A stretch of 64,000 nt of DNA, taken from contig NZ_CAMQRY010000002.1 in NCBI RefSeq assembly GCF_947036855.1, positions 1 to 64,000 of the forward strand, read 5' to 3'. The position numbers were made by a program, and so were the translations under genes. Origin of the DNA: an uncultured Clostridium sp. (GTDB lineage Bacteria; Bacillota; Clostridia; Clostridiales; Clostridiaceae). Of this stretch, positions 8,945 to 17,593 are shown one piece after another. Position 1 is the stretch's first letter. Each line of letters opens with the position of its first letter. Below the pieces are notes generated by a model. That model worked only from the letters and a program-made list of their open reading frames with translations, made no database searches and was not told the origin of the DNA.

Positions 8945-9379
8945 ATGAGAATCTTAGGATTAGACATAGGAAGTAGAACTATCGGAGTTGCTGTTAGTGA
9001 CCCAATGGGATGGACTGCTCAGGGAATCACAACTATAAAAAGAAAAAATTATACAGCAGATGTTGCAGAAGTAAAGAAAATATATGACGAGTATAATGTT
9101 GAATTTATAGTATCAGGGTTACCTAAGAATATGAATGGTACAATAGGACCATCAGGTGAAATGATATATGAGTTTTGTGAACAACTTACAAAAAGTTTTG
9201 ATCCAAAGATAGAATATTGGGATGAAAGACTTACAACAGTAGCAGCTCATAAGGCAATGATAGAAGGCGATTTATCAAGAGCTAAAAGAAAGAAAATAGT
9301 CGATAAAATAGCGGCGATATATATCTTACAAGGATATTTAGATAGATTAGCAAAACTTAAAAAGAAGGAGCAAGAATAA
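8945..9379 (+). CDS. ruvX: Holliday junction resolvase-like protein RuvX/YqgF
   Basis: A 144-residue RNase H-fold protein. The first catalytic Asp is D7 in [15 protein letters not shown], and a later acidic motif is DERLTT. YqgF is linked to 16S rRNA 5' maturation and proposed Holliday junction resolution. The SD AAGGAG is 6 nt before the ATG. Its stop overlaps the start of the next gene (TAATG), so the two are translationally coupled. Confidence 0.94.
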   Translation: MRILGLDIGSRTIGVAVSDPMGWTAQGITTIKRKNYTADVAEVKKIYDEYNVEFIVSGLPKNMNGTIGPSGEMIYEFCEQLTKSFDPKIEYWDERLTTVAAHKAMIEGDLSRAKRKKIVDKIAAIYILQGYLDRLAKLKKKEQE

Positions 9380-9633
9380 TGCAAGAAGATATAAATAGAA
9401 TAGTACTAAGTGATGAAAATGGTGTGGAGGTTACTTTTTTAGTTGAAACATACTTAGAAATAGAAGGAACAGAATTTGTTCTATTAACACCAGAAGAAGA
9501 TGAGAATGGTGATGTTATAGCTATGAGAATAGTTAAAGATGAAGATGGTAGTGAGGGATTAGAGCCAGTTGACAATGAAGTTGAACTTGCTATGATTGAA
9601 GAAGCGTATTCAGCTATCATGAACGAAGAATAA
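9379..9633 (+). CDS. DUF1292 protein (YrzB-like)
   Basis: An 84-residue acidic protein (FLVETYLEIEGTEFVLLTPEED...EVELAMIEEAYSAIM) that matches the DUF1292 family normally found after ireB and ruvX. The function is unknown. No signal peptide or membrane segment is seen. Its start overlaps the ruvX stop by one base. Confidence 0.85.
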   Translation: MQEDINRIVLSDENGVEVTFLVETYLEIEGTEFVLLTPEEDENGDVIAMRIVKDEDGSEGLEPVDNEVELAMIEEAYSAIMNEE

Positions 9634-9666
9634 GAAAAAATAAAATGAGTGAGGGGTTGAAGTAAT

Positions 9667-10116
9667 ATGGCGCAATTAACTGCTAAAGATTATAAAACTC
9701 TTAAAGAACAGTTTAAGAGTAAAGGATATAAACTTACTCCACAAAGAAGAGCTATAGTAGATATTATAATAGATAGTGAAAAAAAACATTTAACAGCAGA
9801 GGAAATTTATGATCAAGTGAAAGTAAATTGTCCAGAAATAGGTCTTGCAACAGTGTATAGAACTATTTTACTGTTAGAAGAAATGGGTGTTATTTATAAA
9901 CTTGATTTAAATGATGGATGTAGTAGATATGAGTTAGCCAATGAAAATGAAAATCATAGACATCATCATTTAGTTTGTAATACTTGTGGAAGTGTTTCAG
10001 AAGTTGAAGATGATTTGCTTGAAGAATTGGAAAATGAGGTAGAGCAAAAATATTCATTTAAAATAGAAGACCATTCAGTTAAGTTCTTTGGAATATGTGG
10101 GAAATGTAGAAAGTAA
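9667..10116 (+). CDS. fur: Fur-family metalloregulator
   Basis: A 149-residue protein with an N-terminal winged helix (LTPQRRAIVDIIIDS; recognition region LATVYRTILLLEEMG) and a metal-binding dimerisation domain. H97, H99-H101 and C104/C107 with C144/C147 provide the regulatory histidines and the four-cysteine structural zinc site. This composition fits Fur or the related PerR/Zur group. The neighbourhood is that of clostridial fur, and Fe(II)-dependent repression is the best guess. SD GAGGGGTTG. Confidence 0.85.
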   Translation: MAQLTAKDYKTLKEQFKSKGYKLTPQRRAIVDIIIDSEKKHLTAEEIYDQVKVNCPEIGLATVYRTILLLEEMGVIYKLDLNDGCSRYELANENENHRHHHLVCNTCGSVSEVEDDLLEELENEVEQKYSFKIEDHSVKFFGICGKCRK

Positions 10117-10151
10117 AGATGTTGCCTATAACAGGGATGTCATTATATAGA

Positions 10152-10173
10152 AAAGTTATAAAAATATAACTTT
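10152..10173 (+). other. AT-rich hairpin in the rnjA leader
   Basis: A perfect 9-bp inverted repeat (AAAGTTATA/TATAACTTT) around AAAA lies 57 bp before the rnjA start. It has no T run. It could be a weak end for fur transcripts or a leader structure recognised by the nuclease itself. Only the repeat is certain. Confidence 0.45.
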
Positions 10174-10229
10174 ATCAAAAGAAGATTATTTCATAATGTA
10201 TGTTATGAAGATTTTACAAGGAGGAAATT

Positions 10230-11897
10230 ATGAAAAGAGAAAAACTAAAGGCAAGAATAATACCTTTAGGAGGGATAAATGAGATTGGAAAAAACATAAC
10301 AGCTATAGAGTTTAAGGATGATATAATTGTAATTGATTGTGGACTTAAATTTCCAGATGATGATATGTATGGAATTGATATAGTAATTCCTGATGTTTCT
10401 TATCTTATTAAAAACGCCGACAAGGTTAGAGGGATATTTATAACACATGGACATGAGGATCATATAGGTGCTATACCATATGTGTTAAAACAGCTTAATG
10501 TACCAATATACGGGACTAAATTAACACTTGGTATATTAACAACTAAATTAAGAGAACATGGTTTATTAGCTACAACTGAATTAATTACAGTTAAGGCAAA
10601 GGACATAATAAAATTAAATTCAACATCAGTTGAGTTTATAAAAACAAATCATAGTATTGCTGATTCAGTTGCTATAGCTGTTCATACACCTATGGGAGTT
10701 ATATTACACACTGGAGATTTTAAGGTAGAGTATACTCCTATTGATGGAGAAAGAATGGATTTTTGTAGATTTGCAGAACTTGGGAAAAAAGGTGTTTTAG
10801 CACTTTTATGTGATTCAACAAATGTTACAAAACCAGGATATACACCATCTGAAAGAACAGTAGGTGAAAATCTTAATAGAATATTTAGCAAGGTAAAAGG
10901 TAGAATTATTATAGCTACTTTTGCATCTAATATTCACAGAGTGCAGCAAATTATACAAGCATCTGAAGAATTAGGAAGAAGAGTTGCAGTTTCAGGTAGA
11001 AGTATGGAAAATATAATGCAAGTGGCTATAGAACTTGGATATCTTAATATTCAAAAAGGAACACTTGTAAATATAGATGGTATAAACAAAGTACCAGCAG
11101 ACCAACTTACTATTATTACAACAGGAAGTCAAGGAGAGCCAATGTCAGCACTTGCAAGAATGGCAGCATCAGAGCATAGAAAGTTAAATATAATTCAAGG
11201 TGATACAGTAATTCTTTCAGCAACACCTATACCAGGTAATGAGAAGCTTGTATCAAAAGTTATAAATCAACTATCTAAAAAAGGTGCTGATGTTATATAT
11301 CAAGCGTCAGAAGGAATACACGTTTCAGGTCATGCTTGCCAAGAAGAACTTAAACTTATGCATTCTTTAGTTAGACCTAAGTTCTTTGTTCCAATACATG
11401 GTGAATATAGACATTTAAAGAGACATGAGAAACTTTCACATGAACTTGGTCTTGCTCCAGAAAATACTTTAATCATTGAAAATGGTGATATAGTAGAATT
11501 AACTAGAGATTCTATCAAGAAAGCTGGAACTGTTCCAACAGGTCAAGTATTTGTTGATGGTCTTGGAGTTGGAGATGTTGGAAATATAGTATTAAGAGAT
11601 AGAAGACATTTATCACAAGATGGAATAGTTGTAGTTGTAGTTACAATGGATAAAGCTGGTGGATATATAGCATCAGGTCCAGATATTATTTCAAGAGGAT
11701 TTGTATATGTTAGAGAGTCAGAAGATCTTATGGGTAAAGCTAAAAATGTTGTAAGAGATGCTTTAGCTAAATGTGAAGAAAATAATATAAAAGATTGGGC
11801 GACTATTAAGTCAACAATCAGAGATGTATTAAAATCATATTTATATGAAAAAACTAGAAGAAGACCAATGATATTACCAATAATTATGGAAATATAA
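10230..11897 (+). CDS. rnjA: Ribonuclease J
   Basis: A 555-residue metallo-beta-lactamase/beta-CASP nuclease with 5'-3' exonuclease and endonuclease activity, central to mRNA turnover in low-GC Gram-positives. The zinc motif is THGHEDHIG (H73, H75, D77, H78). Other ligands lie in HTGDFKVEYTP and SGHACQEE. The length equals B. subtilis RNase J1. Only one RNase J is in the window. The SD AAGGAGGAAATT is strong. It stands alone between fur and typA with its own leader. Confidence 0.96.
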   Translation: MKREKLKARIIPLGGINEIGKNITAIEFKDDIIVIDCGLKFPDDDMYGIDIVIPDVSYLIKNADKVRGIFITHGHEDHIGAIPYVLKQLNVPIYGTKLTLGILTTKLREHGLLATTELITVKAKDIIKLNSTSVEFIKTNHSIADSVAIAVHTPMGVILHTGDFKVEYTPIDGERMDFCRFAELGKKGVLALLCDSTNVTKPGYTPSERTVGENLNRIFSKVKGRIIIATFASNIHRVQQIIQASEELGRRVAVSGRSMENIMQVAIELGYLNIQKGTLVNIDGINKVPADQLTIITTGSQGEPMSALARMAASEHRKLNIIQGDTVILSATPIPGNEKLVSKVINQLSKKGADVIYQASEGIHVSGHACQEELKLMHSLVRPKFFVPIHGEYRHLKRHEKLSHELGLAPENTLIIENGDIVELTRDSIKKAGTVPTGQVFVDGLGVGDVGNIVLRDRRHLSQDGIVVVVVTMDKAGGYIASGPDIISRGFVYVRESEDLMGKAKNVVRDALAKCEENNIKDWATIKSTIRDVLKSYLYEKTRRRPMILPIIMEI

Positions 11898-11929
11898 GGA
11901 TTGCTTAATTTAGAAAATAAATATTAGTG

Positions 11930-11957
11930 TTGACAATTTAAAATGAAAGCATTAAAA
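11930..11957 (+). promoter_or_regulatory. Promoter candidate for typA
   Basis: TTGACA (11930-11935), 16-bp spacer, TAAAAT (11952-11957). A transcript from here would carry the hairpin at 11978-12001 in its leader. Confidence 0.6.
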
Positions 11958-11977
11958 TTCTAAAGTGAGAAAGAAAA

Positions 11978-12007
11978 GTTGGGTACTGAAATATGTATCC
12001 AATTTTT
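11978..12007 (+). terminator. Terminator-like hairpin in the typA leader
   Basis: Stem TTGGGTAC/GTATCCAA with an 8-nt loop, extendable through GAAAA/TTTTT and followed by six T. It lies after the typA promoter candidate and 40 bp before the ATG. It is either an attenuator of typA or the end of the rnjA transcript. Confidence 0.65.
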
Positions 12008-12047
12008 TATGCGATAAAACGCAGAAAATGTTTGGAGGAAAAAAATA

Positions 12048-13865
12048 ATGAGTAATTTTGTAAGAGAAGATATAAGAAATATAGCTATAATAGCCCACGT
12101 TGACCACGGTAAAACTACTTTAGTTGACGCATTATTACAACAAAGTAATACATTTAGAACAAATGAAAAAATAGAAGAAAGAGTAATGGATTCTAACGAT
12201 CTTGAAAAAGAGAGAGGAATAACAATTCTTTCAAAAAATACATCAGTTCAATATAAAGGTATTAAAATTAACATAATAGATACACCAGGTCACGCAGATT
12301 TCGGTGGAGAAGTTGAACGTGTACTTAAAATGGTAGATTCTGTTCTTTTAGTTGTAGATTCATATGAGGGACCAATGCCTCAAACTAAATTCGTTTTAAG
12401 AAAAGCTTTAGAGCTTGGATTATGCCCAGCAGTAGTTATCAATAAAATTGATAAATCAGATGCTAGACCAGAAGTAGTAATTGATGAAGTATTCGAGTTA
12501 TTCTTAGAACTTGGTGCTACAGATGAGCAATTAGACTTCCCAATTTTATATGCATCAGCTAGAAATGGTGTATGTACAGCTGATTTAGAATCACCTAAAG
12601 AAGATATGAAAGATTTATTTGAATTAGTACTTAAGCACGTTCCAGCACCAGTTGGAGATAAAGAAGCACCACTTCAAATGCTTGTTACAAGTCTTGATTC
12701 AAGTGAGTACGTTGGTAAAATTGCTATAGGAAGAATCGAAAGAGGAATAGCTAAGAGAAACCAACAAGTTGTTGCAGTTAAAGAAAATGGAGAAACAGCT
12801 AAATTTAAAATATCAAGCTTATTTACTTACGATGGTCTTAACAGAGTTGAAGTAGAAGAAGCTACAATTGGAGACGTAGTTGCTATAAGTGGTACATCAG
12901 ATATCAATATAGGAGAAACTATTGCAGATGCTGCTACACCAGAAGCATTACCATTTATCAAAATAGACGAGCCTACACTTAACATGAACTTCATGGTTAA
13001 TAACTCACCATTTGCTGGTAAAGAAGGTAAGTTCATAACATCAAGACACTTAAGAGATAGATTAATGAAAGAACTTGAAACAAACGTAAGTTTAAGAGTT
13101 AATGAATTAACACCTGAGTGTTTCGAAGTAAGTGGAAGAGGAGAACTTCACTTATCAATACTTATAGAAACAATGAGAAGAGAAGGATTCGAACTTCAAG
13201 TATCTAAGCCTAACGTTATCTTCAAAGAAATTGATGGAGTTAAAGTTGAGCCAATGGAGTACTTAACAATAGATGTACCTGAAGAATTCATGGGACCTAT
13301 AATGGAAAAACTAGGACCAAGAAAAGGTGAAATGGTAAACATGACATCTGCAGTTAATGGATATTCAAGACTTGAGTTCAGAATACCAGCTAGAGGTCTT
13401 ATTGGATTTAGAAATGAATTCATGACAGATACAAAAGGTAATGGAATAATGAACCACGTATTCGATGGATACGAAAAAGTTAAAGGTGAAATGCCAGGAA
13501 GAAGTAGAGGTTCAGTAGTTGTATATGAAAGTGGAACAGCTGTAGCTTACGGATTATATAATGCACAAGATAGAGGAATATTATTTATCGGTGCTGGAAC
13601 AGATGTATATGCTGGTATGGTATGTGGAGAATCTGCAAGAGCTGAAGATTTAGAAATCAACATTTGTAGAAAGAAACAACTTACTAACACAAGATCATCA
13701 GGAGCAGATGATGCTTTAAAATTAATTCCATTTAAAGAAATGTCATTAGAGCAGTGCTTAGAGTTTATTGCTAATGATGAATTAGTAGAAGTAACACCTG
13801 AAACTATAAGAATAAGAAAAAGAATATTAGATGCTAACGAAAGAAAGAGATCATCAAGAAAATAG
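12048..13865 (+). CDS. typA: Translational GTPase TypA/BipA
   Basis: A 605-residue EF-G-like GTPase that binds the ribosome and aids assembly, mainly under cold or stress. G1 is AHVDHGKTTLV (residues 16-26), G2 RGITI, G3 DTPGHADFGGEV and G4 NKIDK. The EF-G domain III/V-like regions and the BipA-specific C-terminal domain follow (GRSRGSVVVYESGTAV... TNTRSSGADDALKL). Full length. SD TTTGGAGG. The leader holds a terminator-like hairpin, suggesting conditional read-through. Confidence 0.97.
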   Translation: MSNFVREDIRNIAIIAHVDHGKTTLVDALLQQSNTFRTNEKIEERVMDSNDLEKERGITILSKNTSVQYKGIKINIIDTPGHADFGGEVERVLKMVDSVLLVVDSYEGPMPQTKFVLRKALELGLCPAVVINKIDKSDARPEVVIDEVFELFLELGATDEQLDFPILYASARNGVCTADLESPKEDMKDLFELVLKHVPAPVGDKEAPLQMLVTSLDSSEYVGKIAIGRIERGIAKRNQQVVAVKENGETAKFKISSLFTYDGLNRVEVEEATIGDVVAISGTSDINIGETIADAATPEALPFIKIDEPTLNMNFMVNNSPFAGKEGKFITSRHLRDRLMKELETNVSLRVNELTPECFEVSGRGELHLSILIETMRREGFELQVSKPNVIFKEIDGVKVEPMEYLTIDVPEEFMGPIMEKLGPRKGEMVNMTSAVNGYSRLEFRIPARGLIGFRNEFMTDTKGNGIMNHVFDGYEKVKGEMPGRSRGSVVVYESGTAVAYGLYNAQDRGILFIGAGTDVYAGMVCGESARAEDLEINICRKKQLTNTRSSGADDALKLIPFKEMSLEQCLEFIANDELVEVTPETIRIRKRILDANERKRSSRK

Positions 13866-13900
13866 TTTCTTAATTTATAGAAAAATATTATAATATATGT

Positions 13901-13930
13901 AAATAGCCAAAAGTTTTTTTTGGCTATTTA
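13901..13930 (+). terminator. Intrinsic terminator after typA
   Basis: Stem AAATAGCCAAAA/TTTTGGCTATTT with the T run partly in the 3' arm and loop. It separates typA from mltG. Confidence 0.75.
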
Positions 13931-13954
13931 TATTATATAATAGGGGGAAATTCT

Positions 13955-14977
13955 ATGAGAAAAAGTTTAAAATCTAAAGTAATTATAATTATTGTATTTA
14001 TTGCTTTAGTTATATTAACAATTTTAGGCGTTTTTACTTTTAAATATACTCAAAATAAAGATAAGCCATTTAATACTACAAGTAAAGTATTTGATATTAA
14101 GGTTAATAATGGTGAGTATTTATATGCTGTCCTTGGAGAACTAGAAAATAAGGGGATCATAAATAATACTTTTCTTACAAAAATATATTTAAAATTAAAC
14201 TCTTCACAATCAGATATTAGACCGGGAACTTATGAAGTTCCAAGCAATATAAGTCTTGAAGATTTCATAAATATGTTAGATGAAGGTAAAGTAGCTACAT
14301 ATAAAGTAACTTTCCCAGAAGGATTTACAATTGAAAAAATGGCTGAAAGATTACAGTCAGAAGGTATAATGAAGTCAGATGTATTTTTAACTGCTGTTAA
14401 AAACTATCCACTACCAAGTTATATAAAAGCAAATCCTGAGAGAAGATATAATTTAGAAGGATTCTTATATCCTGATACTTATGATATTCCTAAAAATGCA
14501 ACTGCAAATGACATAATATCAATGATGTTAAATCAGTTCCAAAAAGTTATGTTAGAGGCACAGAAGGAAACAGGAGTTAAAATAAGTGAAAATGATTATC
14601 AAAAATATGTTACTATAGCTTCAATGATAGAAGGGGAAGCACAAAACCCTAAAGAAAGAGAACTTGTTTCATCTGTTATTGAAAATAGAACAGCTAAAAA
14701 TATGAAACTACAGTTAGATGCTACAGTTTTATATGCACTTGGAAAGCATCAAGATAAGGTTTATTTCAAAAATTTAAAAATTGAGTCACCATATAACACA
14801 TATTATGTAGAGGGACTTCCAATAGGAGCAATAAATAATCCAGGGATAGAATGTTTAGAAGCTGCTTTAAAGCCAGCTAAAACAGATTATTTATATTATA
14901 TATTAAATGGAAAAGAACATTTCTTTACTAGTAGTTGGACAGAATTCCAAAAGGTATATAAAAAAGTTAATGGATAA
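13955..14977 (+). CDS. mltG: Endolytic murein transglycosylase MltG (YceG-like)
   Basis: A 340-residue protein with a short cytoplasmic tail, one N-terminal transmembrane helix (about residues 8-28) and an extracellular YceG domain. The catalytic glutamate is probably E226 in ASMIEGEAQ. The C-terminal substrate motif YNTYYVEGLPIGAINNPG is typical. MltG cuts nascent glycan strands and so sets their length. It sits before trmR, as yrrL does before yrrM in B. subtilis. SD AGGGGGAAA. Confidence 0.95.
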   Translation: MRKSLKSKVIIIIVFIALVILTILGVFTFKYTQNKDKPFNTTSKVFDIKVNNGEYLYAVLGELENKGIINNTFLTKIYLKLNSSQSDIRPGTYEVPSNISLEDFINMLDEGKVATYKVTFPEGFTIEKMAERLQSEGIMKSDVFLTAVKNYPLPSYIKANPERRYNLEGFLYPDTYDIPKNATANDIISMMLNQFQKVMLEAQKETGVKISENDYQKYVTIASMIEGEAQNPKERELVSSVIENRTAKNMKLQLDATVLYALGKHQDKVYFKNLKIESPYNTYYVEGLPIGAINNPGIECLEAALKPAKTDYLYYILNGKEHFFTSSWTEFQKVYKKVNG

Positions 14978-15005
14978 AACTATAAATGCAAGAGGTGTTT
15001 AGTCA

Positions 15006-15656
15006 GTGAGTGGAGTAACATTTGGATATATGGAAGACTATCTTCGTAGATTGATTCCAAACAGAACAGATGAATTTAAACAGTTAGAAGAATTTGCAGA
15101 TGAACATAATGTACCGATAATTCAAAAAGAAGGTGCTAAATTTCTAGAGCTTATGCTTTTAATGCAAAAGCCAAAGAAGATTTTAGAACTTGGTACTGCT
15201 ATTGGATATTCATCAATGCTTATGAACAAAACTTTAAATGGTGATTGTTCTATAATAAGTATTGAGAGAGATGAAAAAATGATCTCTTATGCAAAAGAAA
15301 ATATAAAAAAGTATAGATTAGAGAGTAAGATAAAGATTTTAGAAGGCGACTGTTTAGAACATTTAGAAGAATTAGATGAGAAGTTTGATTTTATATTTAT
15401 GGATGCAGGAAAAGGCCACTATAATCATTTTTTACCACACTGTCTTAGAATGCTTTCTGATGATGGTGTATTAATAGCAGATAATGTTTTATTTAGAGGC
15501 ATGATTGCTACTGATGACTTAGTTAAAAGAAGACAGGTTACAATTGTTAGGAGAATGAGATCATATCTTGAGATGGTTTCAAATTCAGATAACTTTATAA
15601 CAACAGTCATTCCGATGGGAGATGGGATTGCTATAACTAAGAGGAGGAATTTATAA
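15006..15656 (+). CDS. trmR: SAM-dependent tRNA 5-hydroxyuridine O-methyltransferase TrmR
   Basis: A 216-residue class I methyltransferase of the COMT-like O-methyltransferase family (SAM motif ILELGTAIGYSSML; metal/substrate motif FIFMDAGKGHY and ADNVLFRG). In B. subtilis the syntenic YrrM (TrmR) methylates ho5U34 to mo5U34 in tRNA. Here its stop overlaps the start of trhP, which makes the hydroxyuridine, so the same role is very likely. GTG start at 15006 behind AAGAGGTG. Confidence 0.88.
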   Translation: MSGVTFGYMEDYLRRLIPNRTDEFKQLEEFADEHNVPIIQKEGAKFLELMLLMQKPKKILELGTAIGYSSMLMNKTLNGDCSIISIERDEKMISYAKENIKKYRLESKIKILEGDCLEHLEELDEKFDFIFMDAGKGHYNHFLPHCLRMLSDDGVLIADNVLFRGMIATDDLVKRRQVTIVRRMRSYLEMVSNSDNFITTVIPMGDGIAITKRRNL

Positions 15657-16918
15657 TGAAAAAACCAGAAATACTTGCTCCAGCAGGTAATTTAAGTAAA
15701 TTAAAAACAGCTATTGATTATGGTGCTGATGCCGTTTATTTAGGTGGAAGTCAACTTAATTTAAGAGCATTTGCAGATAATTTCTCAAATGAGCAAATTG
15801 CTGAGGCTGTAGAATATGCACACGCTAGAAATGCAAAAGTGTATGTTGTTATGAATGTATTTGCTAGAAATGGAAATTTAAAAGGTGCACCTGCTTATAT
15901 TACAGCTCTTTATGAGGCTGGGATTGATGCAATAATAGCTGGAGATCCAGGAATTATTGCTATTGCACAGGAAGTTGCACCCAAACTTGAGATACATTTA
16001 AGTACTCAAGCTAATAATGTAAACTGGAAAGCAGCAGAATTTTGGTATAAACAAGGTATTAAAAGAATAGTTCTTGCAAGAGAGCTTAGCTTCAAAGAGA
16101 TTGAAGGGTACAAAGAAAACTTACCAGAAGATTGTGAACTTGAAGCATTTATTCATGGTTCAATGTGCATAGCTTATTCAGGAAGATGTCTTATATCAAA
16201 CTATATGTTAGGTAGAGATGCTAACAGAGGTGCTTGTTCAAATGCTTGTAGATATAAATACTACATCATGGAAGAAACAAGACCAGGTGAATTATATCCA
16301 ATAGTTGAAGATGAAGATGGAACATATATAATGAATGCAAAAGATTTATGTATGATAGATCATATTCCAGAACTTGTAGAGAGTGGTATACATTCATTTA
16401 AAATTGAAGGTAGAATGAAGAGTGAATTCTATGTAGCTTCTATTGTAAAAGCTTATAGAGAAGCTGTAGATGCATACTTTGATGATAAAGAAAATTATGT
16501 TCTTAATCCAAAACATAAGGAAATACTTATGAGAATAAGTCATAGACAATATGAAAAAGGATTCTACTTTGGTAGAAAGAGCAATACAGAGATATTTGAT
16601 ACAACTTCATATGTAAGAGATTTTGATATAGTTGGTGTTGTTAAAGCTTATGATGAAGAAACTAAGATAGCAACAATTTTACAAAAGAATAGAGTATTTG
16701 AAGGGGAAGAAGTTGAAGTTTTAACTCCAGGTAGAGATTACTTTAAATTTAACCTTGAAGATATGCATGATGAAGCTGGAGTGAAAATTGATGTAGCTAA
16801 TAAAGCAACAATGATATTCACAATTAAAACTGAAGAGAAGTTAAATGTGGATGATATGCTTGTTACCAACAAAAAAGTGAAACCACTTATGGTAATGACT
16901 AACCAAGGAGGCAAATAA
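15656..16918 (+). CDS. trhP: Peptidase U32-family tRNA hydroxylase TrhP
   Basis: A 420-residue U32-family protein (EILAPAGNLSKLKTAIDYGADAVYLGG). Cysteines in CIAYSGRCLISNY and RGACSNACRYKYY fit the Fe-S site of RlhA/TrhP enzymes. In Bacillus the paired YrrN and YrrO (TrhP1, TrhP2) make 5-hydroxyuridine at tRNA U34 from prephenate. Here a single U32 gene follows trmR with a TAATG overlap, forming the mo5U34 pathway. Older annotations call such proteins collagenases; the context argues against that. Confidence 0.88.
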   Translation: MKKPEILAPAGNLSKLKTAIDYGADAVYLGGSQLNLRAFADNFSNEQIAEAVEYAHARNAKVYVVMNVFARNGNLKGAPAYITALYEAGIDAIIAGDPGIIAIAQEVAPKLEIHLSTQANNVNWKAAEFWYKQGIKRIVLARELSFKEIEGYKENLPEDCELEAFIHGSMCIAYSGRCLISNYMLGRDANRGACSNACRYKYYIMEETRPGELYPIVEDEDGTYIMNAKDLCMIDHIPELVESGIHSFKIEGRMKSEFYVASIVKAYREAVDAYFDDKENYVLNPKHKEILMRISHRQYEKGFYFGRKSNTEIFDTTSYVRDFDIVGVVKAYDEETKIATILQKNRVFEGEEVEVLTPGRDYFKFNLEDMHDEAGVKIDVANKATMIFTIKTEEKLNVDDMLVTNKKVKPLMVMTNQGGK

Positions 16919-16921
16919 CAA

Positions 16922-17542
16922 ATGACTAAACCGATACTAATAGGGATAACAGGTGGAACAGGATCAGGGAAAAGTACTATTGCAAAAGAAATATATGCAA
17001 AATTCAGTGAAGAGTGCATAGCAATGATGGAGCAAGATTCGTACTATAAAGATCAAAGTCATTTAACACCAGAAGATAGATGTAAAACTAATTATGATCA
17101 TCCAAATGCATTTGATATAAATCTTTTAGTTGAACATTTAGGTGATTTATTAGAGGGGAAAAGCATAGATAAACCAGTTTATGACTTTACTACTCATAAT
17201 AGAAGTGTAGAAAGAATTAATGTAGATTCAAAAGAAATAATAATTGTTGAAGGAATTCTAGTTTTAGAAGATCCAAGAATAAGAGAATTATTAGATATTA
17301 AAATCTATGTTGATACTGATGCTGATGTTAGAATTATCAGAAGAATGGTTAGAGATATGAATGAAAGAGGTAGAACAATGGAGTCTGTTATAAGTCAGTA
17401 CTTAAATGTTGTTAAGCCTATGCATAATCAATTTACAGAACCAACAAAGAAATATGCTGATATTATAATTCCAGAAGGTGGAAGAAATAAAGTAGCAATT
17501 GATATAATGGTTGCAAAGATTAAGCAAGAAATAGATAAATAA
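16922..17542 (+). CDS. udk: Uridine kinase
   Basis: A 206-residue P-loop kinase ([17 protein letters not shown]). It phosphorylates uridine and cytidine with ATP or GTP in pyrimidine salvage. The substrate motifs DQDSYYKD-like ([12 protein letters not shown]), NYDHPNAFD and YDFTTHNR are all present. It starts 3 bp after trhP, with the SD AAGGAGG inside the end of trhP. It ends the mltG-trmR-trhP-udk cluster and is followed by a large hairpin. Confidence 0.96.
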   Translation: MTKPILIGITGGTGSGKSTIAKEIYAKFSEECIAMMEQDSYYKDQSHLTPEDRCKTNYDHPNAFDINLLVEHLGDLLEGKSIDKPVYDFTTHNRSVERINVDSKEIIIVEGILVLEDPRIRELLDIKIYVDTDADVRIIRRMVRDMNERGRTMESVISQYLNVVKPMHNQFTEPTKKYADIIIPEGGRNKVAIDIMVAKIKQEIDK

Positions 17543-17547
17543 TGTAT

Positions 17548-17593
17548 AAAACACTCCTTTAAAGGCTAGTATCTAGTCAAAAGGGGTGTTTTT
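17548..17593 (+). terminator. udk terminator whose 3' arm contains the SD of the next gene
   Basis: A 13-bp stem (17548-17560 with 17580-17592) encloses a second 6-bp hairpin (17564-17569 with 17573-17578) and runs into a T tract. The SD AAGGGGTG of the PBP gene (17581-17588) lies wholly in the 3' arm, 5 nt before the TTG start. The element can end udk transcription or hide the SD in read-through RNA. Confidence 0.75.

Noticed and set aside
11942..11962. Six-codon leader frame MKALKF before typA
   Set aside because: It overlaps the proposed -10 element and would not be transcribed from that promoter.
15656..16918. Secreted collagenase reading of the U32 gene
   Set aside because: No signal peptide, Fe-S-type cysteines are present, and the gene overlaps a tRNA methyltransferase gene.
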